Made by a program: the position numbers and the translations under genes. Under the pieces are notes generated by a model. It was not told where the DNA came from. It did not search any database and worked only from the letters and a program-made list of their open reading frames with translations. Shown here in pieces: positions 19,389 through 29,773 of a stretch of 64,000 nucleotides of DNA (positions are counted from its first letter, which is position 1; each line of letters opens with the position of its first letter). Source of the stretch: Franconibacter pulveris DSM 19144 (lineage in GTDB: Bacteria; Pseudomonadota; Gammaproteobacteria; Enterobacterales; Enterobacteriaceae); contig KK211223.1 of NCBI GenBank assembly GCA_000621185.1, positions 207,077 through 271,076 on the forward strand. Reading direction: 5' to 3'.

Positions 19389-19808
19389 ATGGCAAACCCG
19401 GAATTACTGGAAGAGCAGCGTGAAGAGACGCGCCTGATCATTGAAGAGCTGCTGGAAGACGGCAGCGATCCAGACGCGCTTTATACTATCGAACATCACT
19501 TTTCCGCCGATGATTTCGAGACGCTGGAAAAGGTCGCCGTGGAGGCGTTTAAGCTGGGTTATGAAGTGACCGATCCGGAAGAGCTGGAAGTAGAAGAGGG
19601 CGAAACCGTGATCTGCTGCGACGTGCTGAGCGAATGCGCGCTCAATGCCGAGCTTATCGACGCTCAGGTTGAACAGTTGCTTAACCTCGCAGAAAAATAT
19701 GAGGTCGACTACGACGGCTGGGGCACCTACTACGAAGATCCGAACGGCGAAGGCGAAGAGGACGACGAAGACTACGTGGACGAAGACGACGACGGCATTC
19801 GCCACTAA
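19389..19808 (+). CDS. rraB: Ribonuclease E inhibitor RraB
   Basis: Cytoplasmic protein that binds RNase E and remodels degradosome activity. The 139-residue chain starts [20 protein letters not shown] and has the family's extremely acidic C-terminus ([16 protein letters not shown]), characteristic of RraB (YjgD). The ATG at 19389 gives the family N-terminus; a longer frame back to 19278 crosses the ARG-box region and is not credible. miaE follows 47 bp downstream on the same strand. Confidence 0.95.
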   Translation: MANPELLEEQREETRLIIEELLEDGSDPDALYTIEHHFSADDFETLEKVAVEAFKLGYEVTDPEELEVEEGETVICCDVLSECALNAELIDAQVEQLLNLAEKYEVDYDGWGTYYEDPNGEGEEDDEDYVDEDDDGIRH

Positions 19809-19855
19809 GTCGTTCAGGGCGGCAGCGTCGCGCTGCCGCATCGCAAGGACCCTGC

Positions 19856-20614
19856 ATGAATTACGAAGAACTGCTCGCTCCCGTCCGGGAGTTTTTGCAT
19901 TGCGCCACGCCTGCGGCTTGGATTGAAAAGGCGCGCGCGCCGGAAAACCTGCCCCTTCTGCTCACCGACCACATGATTTGCGAACTGAAAGCGGCGCAAA
20001 CCGCCATGCTGCTCATTCGTAAATATGTGGCAGATAAAAGCGGTTCCGACGAGCTGCTGGGCTGGCTCCAGCCCTATGAGGCCTTTGCCTTTCGCGAAGG
20101 GCCGGAGCCCGACTTTATCGCCCTGCATAAGCGCATTGGCAAAAGCGTGATGCCGGAAACGGACGACCCGTGGAGCCAGGCGCTTATCGACAGCATGGTG
20201 CTGCTTATCAAAGAAGAATTGCACCATTTCTGGCAGGTGCGGGAGGCGATGGCGGCACGTAACATCCCTTATGTGAAGATCACCGCCAGCCGCTACGCTA
20301 AAGGTATGCTGCGCGAAGTGCGCACTCACGAACCCCTGACGCTGGTGGATAAGCTTATCTGCGGCGCGTACATTGAAGCGCGCTCCTGCGAGCGTTTCGC
20401 CGCTCTGGCGCCTTATCTGGACGATGAGTTGCAGAAGTTCTACCTGTCGCTGCTGCGCTCGGAAGCGCGTCACTATCAGGACTACCTGGCGCTGGCCCAA
20501 CAGATAGCGCCGCAAGAGGTGGATGCCCGGGTGCGCTTTTTCGGCGAAGTGGAAGCCGCGCTTATCGCGTCGCCCGACAACGAGTTTCGTTTCCACAGCG
20601 GCCTGCCGGTATAA
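19856..20614 (+). CDS. miaE: tRNA-(ms2io6A)-hydroxylase
   Basis: Diiron mono-oxygenase that hydroxylates ms2i6A37 to ms2io6A37 in tRNAs reading UNN codons, an oxygen-dependent modification. The 252 residues contain ferritin-like diiron motifs: KEELHHFW (Glu120/His123), EARSCERF (Glu174/Glu179) and SEARHYQDY (Glu203/His206). The gene is known from Salmonella and several Enterobacteriaceae but is missing from E. coli K-12, so it helps place the organism. It probably forms a unit with rraB. Confidence 0.94.
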   Translation: MNYEELLAPVREFLHCATPAAWIEKARAPENLPLLLTDHMICELKAAQTAMLLIRKYVADKSGSDELLGWLQPYEAFAFREGPEPDFIALHKRIGKSVMPETDDPWSQALIDSMVLLIKEELHHFWQVREAMAARNIPYVKITASRYAKGMLREVRTHEPLTLVDKLICGAYIEARSCERFAALAPYLDDELQKFYLSLLRSEARHYQDYLALAQQIAPQEVDARVRFFGEVEAALIASPDNEFRFHSGLPV

Positions 20615-20657
20615 CGGCACGCGCTATGCTTAACGCATCAAATATGATTCAGGAGCC

Positions 20658-21473
20658 ATGATGGCCTTTATTCCCCTTATTTCCGTGCTGGGCGCGATAA
20701 TTATCGTCGCCGCTTACCTGCTGACGCGTAAGCGCTCGAAAGCGCTGCGCATCGGCGCGCTGGTGGCGGCGTTCGCCATTGTGGTCGCGCTCAGCGCCTG
20801 GCTGCGTTACGCGCAGCAGCCCGCCGCGCCGCAAACCGTGAGCGACAGCGCTTTCGACGCTACCATGAGCCGCATTCCGCTCTACCGCGCCATTCTCGAC
20901 CACGATCCCGCCACCGCCCAGCAACTGCGGGATCAGGTAGTGGCGATGGAGCGCCAGGGGCGCAGCGAGCAGGAGAAAATCGACGCCATTCAACAGCAAA
21001 TTCTGCTTATCTCCATGCAGCGTCTGCAGCAAACGCCCGATGCCGAAGCGGTGGCTTATATGCGCTCGAATATGGAAATGACCGCCGCGCTGCAAAAAAA
21101 GGGCGATGATGTCTGTTTCCGCTATCTCTTCCCGGCAGTAAAAGGGGGCGTGAACCCGGTACGCTACCTGACGCAGGATCAAATCAACAGCCGCATGGCG
21201 GCGGACGCCGATATGTATAACGCCTCTTTTGGCGCGAACAAGCACAGCGTGACGGAAGCGGAGCGCGAGAAGGCGCACCACGATTTACAGCCCATCCTGC
21301 TGCGCATGAACGAGCGCTACGGCGCGGATCTCGACCTGATGGCGCACCCGGAAAAGGCGCAGGGGAAAGAAGGGCAGCTATGCAATATGGTGCAGGGGCT
21401 CTGGCAAGAGGTCTTTAGTCTGCCGATGGCGAGCGCGGCGGGCATCATTCGCTATTCGGTCAGCAGCCGATAA
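20658..21473 (+). CDS. Uncharacterised membrane-anchored protein
   Basis: The 271-residue protein has two N-terminal transmembrane segments (FIPLISVLGAIIIVAAYLL, about 4-22, and ALRIGALVAAFAIVVALSAW, about 29-48) followed by a soluble, probably periplasmic or cytoplasmic, alpha-helical region rich in Gln and Met. Two cysteines (in DDVCFRYLFP and EGQLCNMVQG) could pair. I do not recognise a named domain. It starts 43 bp after miaE on the same strand with AGGAG before an ATGATG. The function is unknown. Confidence 0.7.
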   Translation: MMAFIPLISVLGAIIIVAAYLLTRKRSKALRIGALVAAFAIVVALSAWLRYAQQPAAPQTVSDSAFDATMSRIPLYRAILDHDPATAQQLRDQVVAMERQGRSEQEKIDAIQQQILLISMQRLQQTPDAEAVAYMRSNMEMTAALQKKGDDVCFRYLFPAVKGGVNPVRYLTQDQINSRMAADADMYNASFGANKHSVTEAEREKAHHDLQPILLRMNERYGADLDLMAHPEKAQGKEGQLCNMVQGLWQEVFSLPMASAAGIIRYSVSSR

Positions 21474-21506
21474 AAAACGCCGCACGCGGCGGTGCGGCGT
21501 GCGGCG
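21472..21506 (-). terminator. Intrinsic terminator of padC
   Basis: CGCCGCACG (21478-21486) pairs with CGTGCGGCG (21498-21506). On the minus strand the stem is followed by TTTTTTA. It lies just after the padC stop and also faces the end of the convergent membrane-protein gene. Confidence 0.85.
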
Positions 21507-21512
21507 CAGGGA

Positions 21513-22019
21513 TTAACGCAGGTTGTTCGGGAAGTCGGCGGGCAGTTCGCTCGCCGCGCAGTTGATAACGCTGTCATCATCCGGTCCGCAGTCGCGTACA
21601 AAGGTGATGGTGGCGAATTCGTCAATCACTTCGGTCGGGTAAGCCGGGCCCGCTTCGCGGTAAGATTCCATCTCGGCGATATGCTCGTTCTGGAAGCACA
21701 CCGTTTTTTCCGGGTTGTTCATTACCCAACGCGGGAAGAAAATCGTGCCGTGGAACAGGCGGTCGCCCAGGTTCACAATCAGGCTGACGTCGGTGCCGGT
21801 CGGCTCGGTCCAGGAAATTTTATAGATGCTTTCGCCCACGCGTACGATGTAAGCGCGCTGGTCTTTCACCCAACGGTTTCCCACCAGCCCGCTGTGAATG
21901 CGGTAGTCCAGCGTGGTTTCGTTTTTCACATAAATTTCATAGTTCCAGCCATTGTCGTAGGTGTACACGAGGTGTTTACCGACGAAACCGCTCAAATCAT
22001 GTTTATCGAACTGGCTCAT
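21513..22019 (-). CDS. padC: Phenolic acid decarboxylase
   Basis: Cofactor-free enzyme that decarboxylates ferulic and p-coumaric acids to vinyl phenols, detoxifying plant hydroxycinnamates. The 168 residues show the family landmarks KHLVYTYDNGW, DYRIHSGLVGNRW and WTEPTGTDVSLIVNLG. Trp25, Tyr27 and Glu134, residues implicated in catalysis in Enterobacter ferulate decarboxylase, are at the same positions. It is divergent from a LysR regulator, with a perfect inverted repeat between them. It fits a plant-associated lifestyle. Confidence 0.93.
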   Translation of the reverse strand: MSQFDKHDLSGFVGKHLVYTYDNGWNYEIYVKNETTLDYRIHSGLVGNRWVKDQRAYIVRVGESIYKISWTEPTGTDVSLIVNLGDRLFHGTIFFPRWVMNNPEKTVCFQNEHIAEMESYREAGPAYPTEVIDEFATITFVRDCGPDDDSVINCAASELPADFPNNLR

Positions 22020-22060
22020 AACTAACCTCCTTTGTTTTGATGAGTTTATTTTATTGCTTC

Positions 22061-22109
22061 ATTTTTTGAATGGATAACGCTAATTTTGGATTAAATACAT
22101 TCAAAAAAT
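22061..22109. promoter_or_regulatory. Inverted repeat between padC and lysR, candidate operator
   Basis: ATTTTTTGAATG (22061-22072) and CATTCAAAAAAT (22098-22109) are perfect 12-bp inverted copies 25 bp apart in the 99-bp intergenic region. Arm spacing and position suit LysR-type binding at recognition and activation sites. Confidence 0.55.
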
Positions 22110-22118
22110 AGAACGTTT

Positions 22119-23000
22119 ATGCACAAGACCACCCTCGAACAGTGGAGTCTCCTTGAAAGCGTAGTGGAGCTTGGCAGCTTCGCTCGTACGGCGGAGGCGA
22201 TGTACCGCAGCCAGTCCTCAGTCAGCTATAACCTGGCGCAGTTGCAGGCGCGCCTCGGCGTTACGCTGTTAACAATTGAGGGGCGAAAGGCGGCGCTGAC
22301 GCCCGCAGGCCGGCTGCTGCTGGACCAGGCGAAACCGCTGCTGGCGGCCTTTCACGCGCTGGAGACGCGGGCCGCCGGGTTGCATAACGGCGTGCGCGGC
22401 AGCCTCGACCTGGTGGTGGATACGGTGTTTCCGCGCGAGCGGCTGTTCGCCATACTGCGCGAGTTTCAGCAGCGTTACCCGGCGACGCAGGTTCGCCTCA
22501 CCGAAGTGCTGGAGAGCGACCCGCAGGCGGTCGCCGCAAGCCAGGAGGCGGACGTGCTGGTGCTGACGCGCCGTGAAGAGCGCGTGGGGCGCGGCGAATG
22601 GCTGATGAACGTTGATTTTGTCGCGGTAGCTCACCGCGACCATCCGCTGCATCAGCTCGCCTCTGCGAAGGTGGACGACGCGCTGTCGCGTTATCCGCAA
22701 ATTCGTATCGCCGGGCGCGAAAGCGAGCAGGCGGCGCGCGAGTCGCGTACCCCGGAGCAGTGGACCTTTTCCACCGCCGATGCGGCGATAGAGGCGGTGA
22801 TGTATCAGGTAGGTTACGGCTGGTTGCCCGAGGCGCGTATTGCAGCGCAACTGGCGGCAGGAACGTTAAAAAGGCTGCCGCTGGTCCATGGCGCCAGGCG
22901 CGCCACGCCGCTGCATCTTATCGTCAAAGAAGCGATGTCGCCGCCTGATGAGCAGGTGGCGACATTGCTGGCGCTGTTCAAAACGAACAGGGAAGGGTGA
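22119..23000 (+). CDS. LysR-family regulator, likely controlling padC
   Basis: The 293-residue protein has a LysR helix-turn-helix at about 18-55 (LGSFARTAEAMYRSQSSVSY, then LAQLQARLGVTLL) and an effector domain with RLTEVLESDPQAVAASQEAD and HRDHPLHQLASAKVDDALSR. It is divergent from padC and so probably its phenolic-acid-responsive regulator. This differs from the PadR-family repressor used in Gram-positive bacteria. It ends 2 bp from the convergent acetyltransferase gene, leaving no room for a separate terminator. Confidence 0.88.
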   Translation: MHKTTLEQWSLLESVVELGSFARTAEAMYRSQSSVSYNLAQLQARLGVTLLTIEGRKAALTPAGRLLLDQAKPLLAAFHALETRAAGLHNGVRGSLDLVVDTVFPRERLFAILREFQQRYPATQVRLTEVLESDPQAVAASQEADVLVLTRREERVGRGEWLMNVDFVAVAHRDHPLHQLASAKVDDALSRYPQIRIAGRESEQAARESRTPEQWTFSTADAAIEAVMYQVGYGWLPEARIAAQLAAGTLKRLPLVHGARRATPLHLIVKEAMSPPDEQVATLLALFKTNREG

Positions 23001-23002
23001 GG

Positions 23003-23506
23003 TCAGAGGTTTTTCAGCATCCGCACTTCGCAGTCCACGTGGCCGGTGCAGCCGAGCGGCCCGTCGATATGCTCAAAGCCAAGGCGCTCATACAGCGCGA
23101 TGGCCTGGGTCAGCGAGGCGGTCGTTTCCAGATAACAGCGGCGAAAGCCCTGCTCGCGGGCGAAATCCAGCGCCTGCAAGGCCAGCTTTTTGGCCAGCCC
23201 CTGGCCGCGGGCCTGCGCCAAAAAATACATCTTCTGTAATTCGCAGATATCCGGTTCGCTGCACTGCAACGGCGCCACGCCGCCGCCGCCCACCACTTCA
23301 CCTTCGTGTTCGATCACCCAGTAAGCGTGGCCAGGCTTGCTGTACACCTCATAGAGCGTATCCAGATTCGGGTCGGCGACCGTATAGCCTTTATCGGCGG
23401 TCAGGCCGAATTCGGCGGAAACATGGCGAATGACGCGGGCAATAGCGGGATTATCCCGGACGGTCAGCGGGCGGATGGTTAACTGAAGGGGCGTTGCAAC
23501 ACTCAT
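23003..23506 (-). CDS. yjgM: GNAT-family N-acetyltransferase YjgM
   Basis: Acetyl-CoA-dependent acyltransferase, 167 residues when started at the ATG at 23506 ([15 protein letters not shown]), the same length as E. coli YjgM. Diagnostic segments are [40 protein letters not shown] (acetyl-CoA pyrophosphate loop RGQGLA) and the C-terminal [19 protein letters not shown]. The acceptor substrate is not established. A longer ORF back to 23551 has no supporting ribosome site. Confidence 0.9.
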   Translation of the reverse strand: MSVATPLQLTIRPLTVRDNPAIARVIRHVSAEFGLTADKGYTVADPNLDTLYEVYSKPGHAYWVIEHEGEVVGGGGVAPLQCSEPDICELQKMYFLAQARGQGLAKKLALQALDFAREQGFRRCYLETTASLTQAIALYERLGFEHIDGPLGCTGHVDCEVRMLKNL

Positions 23507-23624
23507 AGACGTCTTATTTACTTTTGAACACATAGGCGCAGTAAATAGCACTACGTTTATCAGGGCGCAAGCGAGGATCTTTCAGGCAGGATGCTGAGGA
23601 CGTAAAAAAGGCCGGTTATCAGCG

Positions 23625-23939
23625 CTACAGGCAAACCGCCAGACGCCCATAAAAGCGCCATACCCACCAGAAGAACAGCGCTATCGTAACGACGATGAGA
23701 AAAACATGGCGATGTTTTCGACTGAGGCAAGCAATGAGCAAGGGCATCAGCAGCAAAAAACCCAGCGATGCGGTAAAAGCGCGTGGATCGTCAACTTGCA
23801 ACATTCGCACCGCGTCACAGACATTTTTTACTTCATCTCCATCAATATATTCTTCTTCTTTGAGATAAGATAAGAAGGCGATAAGCGTAAAAGCGAACAG
23901 GCTATAAAAAAGCGTGAGCGTTATTTTTTTGAAATTCAT
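23625..23939 (-). CDS. Small three-helix membrane protein
   Basis: The 104-residue protein has hydrophobic segments at about 6-24 (ITLTLFYSLFAFTLIAFLSY), 58-72 (ASLGFLLLMPLLIACL) and 78-93 (VFLIVVTIALFFWWVW), with a short acidic loop between the first two. Its ATG overlaps the stop of the upstream frame by 4 nt (ATGA), so the two are translationally coupled. The patch is AT-rich compared with yjgM and valS and has no counterpart in the E. coli backbone. It could be an immunity or toxin-partner protein, but that is only a guess from arrangement. Confidence 0.55.
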   Translation of the reverse strand: MNFKKITLTLFYSLFAFTLIAFLSYLKEEEYIDGDEVKNVCDAVRMLQVDDPRAFTASLGFLLLMPLLIACLSRKHRHVFLIVVTIALFFWWVWRFYGRLAVCL

Positions 23940-24297
23940 ATCGCAAGCCTTAATATTTCTTCAATTGATTTTCTTTTCTCAAGAATTCGTCTGCCATAAG
24001 AACTATATTCTCTTTCTGGACGCCCTTTTTCGGCATGGATTGAATCAAGGAAGTCTTGTTTGTTGCGCTGAACGCCTCTGTTATAACGCGATCCCGCGAC
24101 GATGATTTGCTCATCGGTAAGCTTTTTCCGGTAATAAAACGATGATTGTCTGGTAAGGCCCAAAAACGTAAAAAGTCGAGCAAAGTCCAGTGGGGAAAAT
24201 TTGCTCCAGTTACTCTACAATATCTATTCACGACAGTCTTACATTCAAATTTAGCGATACGCTGAGCGTAAGCGTATCGTTTGATAAATAAACGCAC
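23936..24297 (-). pseudogene. Frameshifted gene upstream of the small membrane protein
   Basis: Two minus-strand frames join into one plausible protein. The first begins at a GTG at 24297 and runs to PHWTLLDFLRF; the second continues as LGLTRQSSFYYRKKLTDEQI to a Lys/Arg/Glu-rich end (SSYGRRILEKRKSIEEILRL). The switch falls in a run of five T, and one additional T would restore a continuous frame of about 120 codons. A 9-bp inverted repeat CGATACGCT/AGCGTATCG (24257-24281) lies inside its start. The family is not recognised. The 24298-24496 stretch upstream is AT-rich and shows only the valS terminator. Confidence 0.45.
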
Positions 24298-24464
24298 AAA
24301 AAAAGCGATGTTGATATTTTGAGATAATATCTATGATTATTACCAGGGCGGGTAATGATATTAAGCGTTTACGTTAACGAGTGGATTGACTGATAACTGC
24401 GGTGACATTTAGCTAACAAGACAGACTTTATTTGAAAAAATAGAAGCGTATCTATGGCAATAAA

Positions 24465-24487
24465 AAAGGCCGGTCGCCCGGCCTTTA
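24465..24487 (-). terminator. Intrinsic terminator of valS
   Basis: AAAGGCCGG and CCGGCCTTT pair around a short GCGA-type loop. On the minus strand the stem is followed by TTTTTTATT, just after the valS stop at 24497. Confidence 0.88.
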
Positions 24488-24496
24488 TGGTTTTGT

Positions 24497-27352
24497 TTAC
24501 AGCGCGCTAATAACGCCCTGCTGCTCTACCAGCTTCGCTTTCGCCTCGTGGTAGCCCTGCAGTTTTTCACGCTCTTTGGCGATAACCGCTTCCGGCGCGC
24601 GGGCGACAAAACCCTCGTTGCCGAGCTTGGTTTCGATGCGGTTGATTTCACCTTCGATCTTCGCCACTTCTTTCGCCAGACGATCCAGCTCCGCCGCTTT
24701 GTCGATAAGCCCCGCCATCGGGATCAGCAGCTCCGCGCCGTCGATGATTTTGGTCACGGAGACCGGGCCTTTCTCATCGGCAGGCAGTACAGTGATGCTC
24801 TCCAGACGCGCCAGCGTTTTCAGGAAGCTCAGGTTGTCGTTTACGCGACGCGCGGCGTCAGCGCTGCAACCGCGCAGCAGCAGCTCCAGCGGTTTACCCG
24901 GCGCGATGTTCATCTCGGCGCGGATATTACGCACGGCGACGATCGCCTGCTTCAGCCACTCGGTGTCGGCGGCGGCGGCGTCATCTTCAAGCGCCGGGTC
25001 ATAAGCCGGGAACGGCTGCAGCATGATGGTGTCGGCGGTAATGCCTTTTATCGCTTTCACGCGCTGCCAGATGGTTTCCGTGATGAACGGAATGATCGGG
25101 TGCGCGAGACGCAGCAGGCCTTCCAGCACGTTCACCAGCGTATTGCGGGTGCCGCGCAGCTCGGCTTCGGAACCGCCGTTCATCACCGGCTTGGTCAGCT
25201 CCAGATACCAGTCGCAGAACTGGTTCCAGGTGAACTCGTACAGGATGTTGGCGGCGATGTCGAAGCGGAAGTTATCCAGCGCGTCGCGGTACGCTTTCAC
25301 GGTGCGGTTGAATTCCGCAAGGATCCAACGGTCCGCCAGCGAGAAGGTCATCTCGCCGCCGTTAAAGCCGCAATCCTGCTCTTCGGTGTTCATCAGTACG
25401 AAGCGGCTGGCGTTCCACAGCTTGTTGCAGAAGTTGCGGTAGCCTTCAAGGCGCTTCATGTCCCAGTTGATGTCGCGGCCGGTAGAGGCGAGCGCGGCGA
25501 GGGTGAAGCGCAGGGCGTCGGTGCCGTGCGGCTCGATGCCGTTCGGGAACTGCTTCTCGGTGCGCTTGCGGATCTTCTCGGCCAGCTGCGGCTGCATCAT
25601 GTTGCCGGTGCGTTTTTCCAGCAACGCTTCCAGGGAAATGCCGTCGACCATATCCAGCGGGTCGATAACGTTGCCCTTGGACTTGGACATCTTCTGCCCT
25701 TCGTCGTCGCGGATAAGCCCGGTCATGTAGACGGTGTGGAACGGCACCTGCGGCTTGCCGTTTTCATCTTTGATGAAATGCATGGTCATCATGATCATGC
25801 GGGCAATCCAGAAGAAGATGATGTCGAAGCCGGAGACCATCACGCTGGTCGGGTGGAACTGGCGCAGCGCGTCGGTGTTCTCCGGCCAGCCGAGGGTGGA
25901 GAAAGTCCAGAGCGCGGAGGAGAACCAGGTGTCGAGCACATCGTCGTCCTGGCGAAGCGCAATGTCGGCGCCCAGGTTGTTCTCCTGGCGCACTTCCTCT
26001 TCGCTGCGGCCAACGTAGACGTTGCCGGCATTGTCATACCAGGCCGGAATGCGGTGGCCCCACCACAGCTGACGGGAGATACACCAGTCCTGAATATCGC
26101 GCATCCAGGAGAAGTACATGTTCTCGTACTGCTTCGGCACAAACTGAATGTCGCCGTTTTCTACCGCTTCAACGGCCGGCTTCGCCAGCACGTCGGCGCG
26201 CACGTACCACTGGTCGGTCAGCATCGGTTCGATAACCACGCCGCCGCGGTCGCCGTAAGGGACGGTCAGGTCGTGCGGTTTGATCTCTTCCAGCAGGCCG
26301 AGTTCGTCAACGGCGGCGACGATAGCTTTACGCGCGGCAAAACGCTCCATCTTCTGGAACTGCGCCGGAATGTCGCTGGAATAAACGTCCGATTCGTTGC
26401 CTTTGGTGTCGTAGACTTCCGCGCTTTCGCGGATATCGCCGTCGAACGTCAGGATGTTGATCATCGGCAGGCTATGACGGCGGCCCACTTCGTAGTCGTT
26501 GAAGTCGTGCGCTGGCGTTATCTTGACGCAGCCGGTGCCTTTTTCCATGTCGGCGTGCTCATCGCCCACGATCGGAATACGGCGGTTTACCAGCGGCAGC
26601 ACCACGAATTTGCCGATTAAGTCTTTATAACGAGGATCTTCCGGGTTAACGGCCACGCCGGTATCGCCCAACAGGGTTTCCGGACGGGTGGTGGCGACCA
26701 CCAGGTAATCTTTACCGTCAGCGGTTTTCGCGCCGTCCGCCAGCGGGTAGCGGATGTGCCACATGGAGCCTTTGGACTCGCGGTTTTCCACTTCCAGGTC
26801 GGAGATAGCGGTGCGCAGTTTCGGGTCCCAGTTGACGAGACGCTTGCCGCGGTAAATCAGGTCTTCTTTATAAAGACGCACGAACACTTCTTTTACGGCG
26901 TTGGAAAGGCCTTCGTCCATGGTGAAGCGCTCGCGCTCCCAGTCCACGGAGTTGCCCAGACGACGCATCTGGCGGGTGATGGTGCCGCCGGATTCCGCTT
27001 TCCACTGCCAGATTTTTTCGATGAAAGCGTCGCGGCCGTAATCATGGCGGGTTTTCCCCTCTTCGGCGGCGATTTTACGCTCCACTACCATCTGGGTGGC
27101 GATGCCCGCGTGGTCGGTGCCGACCTGCCACAGGGTGTTTTTCCCCTGCATGCGCTGGTAGCGGATCATGGTGTCCATGATCGTCTGCTGGAAGGCGTGA
27201 CCCATATGCAAACTGCCGGTGACGTTCGGCGGCGGGATCATAATGCAGAAGCTTTCCTGGCTTTCGTCGCCATTGGGTTTGAAGTAGCCCTGCTCTTCCC
27301 AATGCTCGTAAAGCGGCTGTTCGATATCTTGGGGATTATATGTCTTTTCCAT
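24497..27352 (-). CDS. valS: Valyl-tRNA synthetase
   Basis: Class I aminoacyl-tRNA synthetase that charges tRNA-Val, with an editing domain that removes threonine. The length is 951 residues, the same as E. coli. The HIGH-type motif [12 protein letters not shown] is at about 41-52 and the KMSKS loop ([10 protein letters not shown]) at about 553-562. A C-terminal coiled-coil arm contains the repeated [19 protein letters not shown] pattern. It begins 5 bp after the holC stop, forming the pepA-holC-valS order of E. coli. Confidence 0.98.
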   Translation of the reverse strand: MEKTYNPQDIEQPLYEHWEEQGYFKPNGDESQESFCIMIPPPNVTGSLHMGHAFQQTIMDTMIRYQRMQGKNTLWQVGTDHAGIATQMVVERKIAAEEGKTRHDYGRDAFIEKIWQWKAESGGTITRQMRRLGNSVDWERERFTMDEGLSNAVKEVFVRLYKEDLIYRGKRLVNWDPKLRTAISDLEVENRESKGSMWHIRYPLADGAKTADGKDYLVVATTRPETLLGDTGVAVNPEDPRYKDLIGKFVVLPLVNRRIPIVGDEHADMEKGTGCVKITPAHDFNDYEVGRRHSLPMINILTFDGDIRESAEVYDTKGNESDVYSSDIPAQFQKMERFAARKAIVAAVDELGLLEEIKPHDLTVPYGDRGGVVIEPMLTDQWYVRADVLAKPAVEAVENGDIQFVPKQYENMYFSWMRDIQDWCISRQLWWGHRIPAWYDNAGNVYVGRSEEEVRQENNLGADIALRQDDDVLDTWFSSALWTFSTLGWPENTDALRQFHPTSVMVSGFDIIFFWIARMIMMTMHFIKDENGKPQVPFHTVYMTGLIRDDEGQKMSKSKGNVIDPLDMVDGISLEALLEKRTGNMMQPQLAEKIRKRTEKQFPNGIEPHGTDALRFTLAALASTGRDINWDMKRLEGYRNFCNKLWNASRFVLMNTEEQDCGFNGGEMTFSLADRWILAEFNRTVKAYRDALDNFRFDIAANILYEFTWNQFCDWYLELTKPVMNGGSEAELRGTRNTLVNVLEGLLRLAHPIIPFITETIWQRVKAIKGITADTIMLQPFPAYDPALEDDAAAADTEWLKQAIVAVRNIRAEMNIAPGKPLELLLRGCSADAARRVNDNLSFLKTLARLESITVLPADEKGPVSVTKIIDGAELLIPMAGLIDKAAELDRLAKEVAKIEGEINRIETKLGNEGFVARAPEAVIAKEREKLQGYHEAKAKLVEQQGVISAL

Positions 27353-27357
27353 TTCTG

Positions 27358-27816
27358 CTATATCGTTCCGGGCGCCGTAAAGGTGGCCGTGGTCAAGTGG
27401 AAACCAGCCACGCGATAGGCTTTATAGCGTTCGCGCGCCAGTTGTTTCTGGGATTCTTCGTAAGGCACGAAGTCTATCACTTCAGTGAAAGCGGTGGCAA
27501 AATCTGCGAACGCCGGACGCAGGCTGATTAAGATGTCGCGCGGCGCGCTGCTGCGTTTTTGCGGCCAGGCTATCTCTACCGGCGCGCCGCCGCGCGGCCC
27601 TTCGCCCGCCAGGTTATGCGGCACGAAGCTGTCCGGGTTGCGCTGCCACAGCGCTTCGTCAAGCCGGACGGCCTGCGCTTCGTCATCGCAGGCGATCAAA
27701 ACGCGTTTGCCGGAGCGCCAGCGCTCGGCGGCCACGTCGCAGGCCAGCGCTTCCACCGCGCTCAGTCCGTCGACGTGCGTGTCGTTGTCCAGCAGGTAGA
27801 ACGTTGCGTTTTTCAT
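27358..27816 (-). CDS. holC: DNA polymerase III chi subunit
   Basis: Clamp-loader accessory subunit that binds SSB and links it to the psi subunit during lagging-strand synthesis. The 152 residues are close to E. coli Hol[21 protein letters not shown] at the N-terminus, [20 protein letters not shown], and [20 protein letters not shown]. The C-terminus is a few residues longer than in E. coli (ending TFTAPGTI). valS follows 5 bp later and is probably coupled. Confidence 0.96.
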   Translation of the reverse strand: MKNATFYLLDNDTHVDGLSAVEALACDVAAERWRSGKRVLIACDDEAQAVRLDEALWQRNPDSFVPHNLAGEGPRGGAPVEIAWPQKRSSAPRDILISLRPAFADFATAFTEVIDFVPYEESQKQLARERYKAYRVAGFHLTTATFTAPGTI

Positions 27817-27960
27817 GATATGTGGGCTCTTGTGGTGGATTTAAATGCCCGTCGGATGCGCGGCGAGTCAGGGTTTGCCCTTCAACCAGGCTCTCTCCCT
27901 GCCGGGTAAGGGGGAAAGCGCGCAGGCCGATGTCTTACTTACCTCGCTCGCCAGCCGGTT

Positions 27961-27987
27961 CCCTCTCCCCGCCGGGGAGAGGGGCGC
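27961..27987. repeat. GC-rich palindrome of the CCCTCTCCCC/GGGGAGAGGG type
   Basis: CCCTCTCCCC, a GCC loop and GGGGAGAGGGGC form a near-perfect hairpin in the 175-bp holC-pepA gap. Related partial copies occur at 27895-27913 and at 34316-34485, so this is a dispersed repeat family and not only a terminator. Confidence 0.6.
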
Positions 27988-27991
27988 AGGT

Positions 27992-29506
<1,515 letters not shown>

Positions 29507-29702
29507 CTACGCTCCTGAATCTTAAAGACAACGGCAGCGGCTGCGGATAGAATTGAACGCTTTCGTAACGCTTGCTCCGCTGTTGCGATGACTTCGTGTT
29601 AATCTTAACGAGTATTGTTATGGTTCGGCGCGTCGCCAACCCCTTGAGCACAGGTCCGCTGAGTATCATCTTAGCGACGCTTTCGAAGACTCAAGAGGAT
29701 AA

Positions 29703-29773
29703 ATGACGTTTAAGCCATGAAACAAGCGATTTTCCTGCAAAAAGACTCGTATTCACAGGCGTATTTAATGTGA
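29703..29773 (+). CDS. Two overlapping mini-ORFs leading into lptF (possible coupled leader)
   Basis: An ATG at 29703 with AGAGGATAA just before it opens five codons (MTFKP) whose TGA overlaps a second ATG at 29717 (ATGA). That second frame encodes 18 residues (MKQAIFLQKDSYSQAYLM), and its TGA overlaps the GTG start of lptF (GTGA). The chain could couple translation into lptF, whose own ribosome site is weak. It may also be chance; no homologues are recognised. Confidence 0.25.

Noticed and set aside
24548-26620. 690-codon open frame on the + strand opposite valS
   Set aside because: It lies entirely antisense to valS, a certain gene. Long antisense frames are common in GC-rich coding DNA and the translation is Arg/His/Val-rich with no domain.
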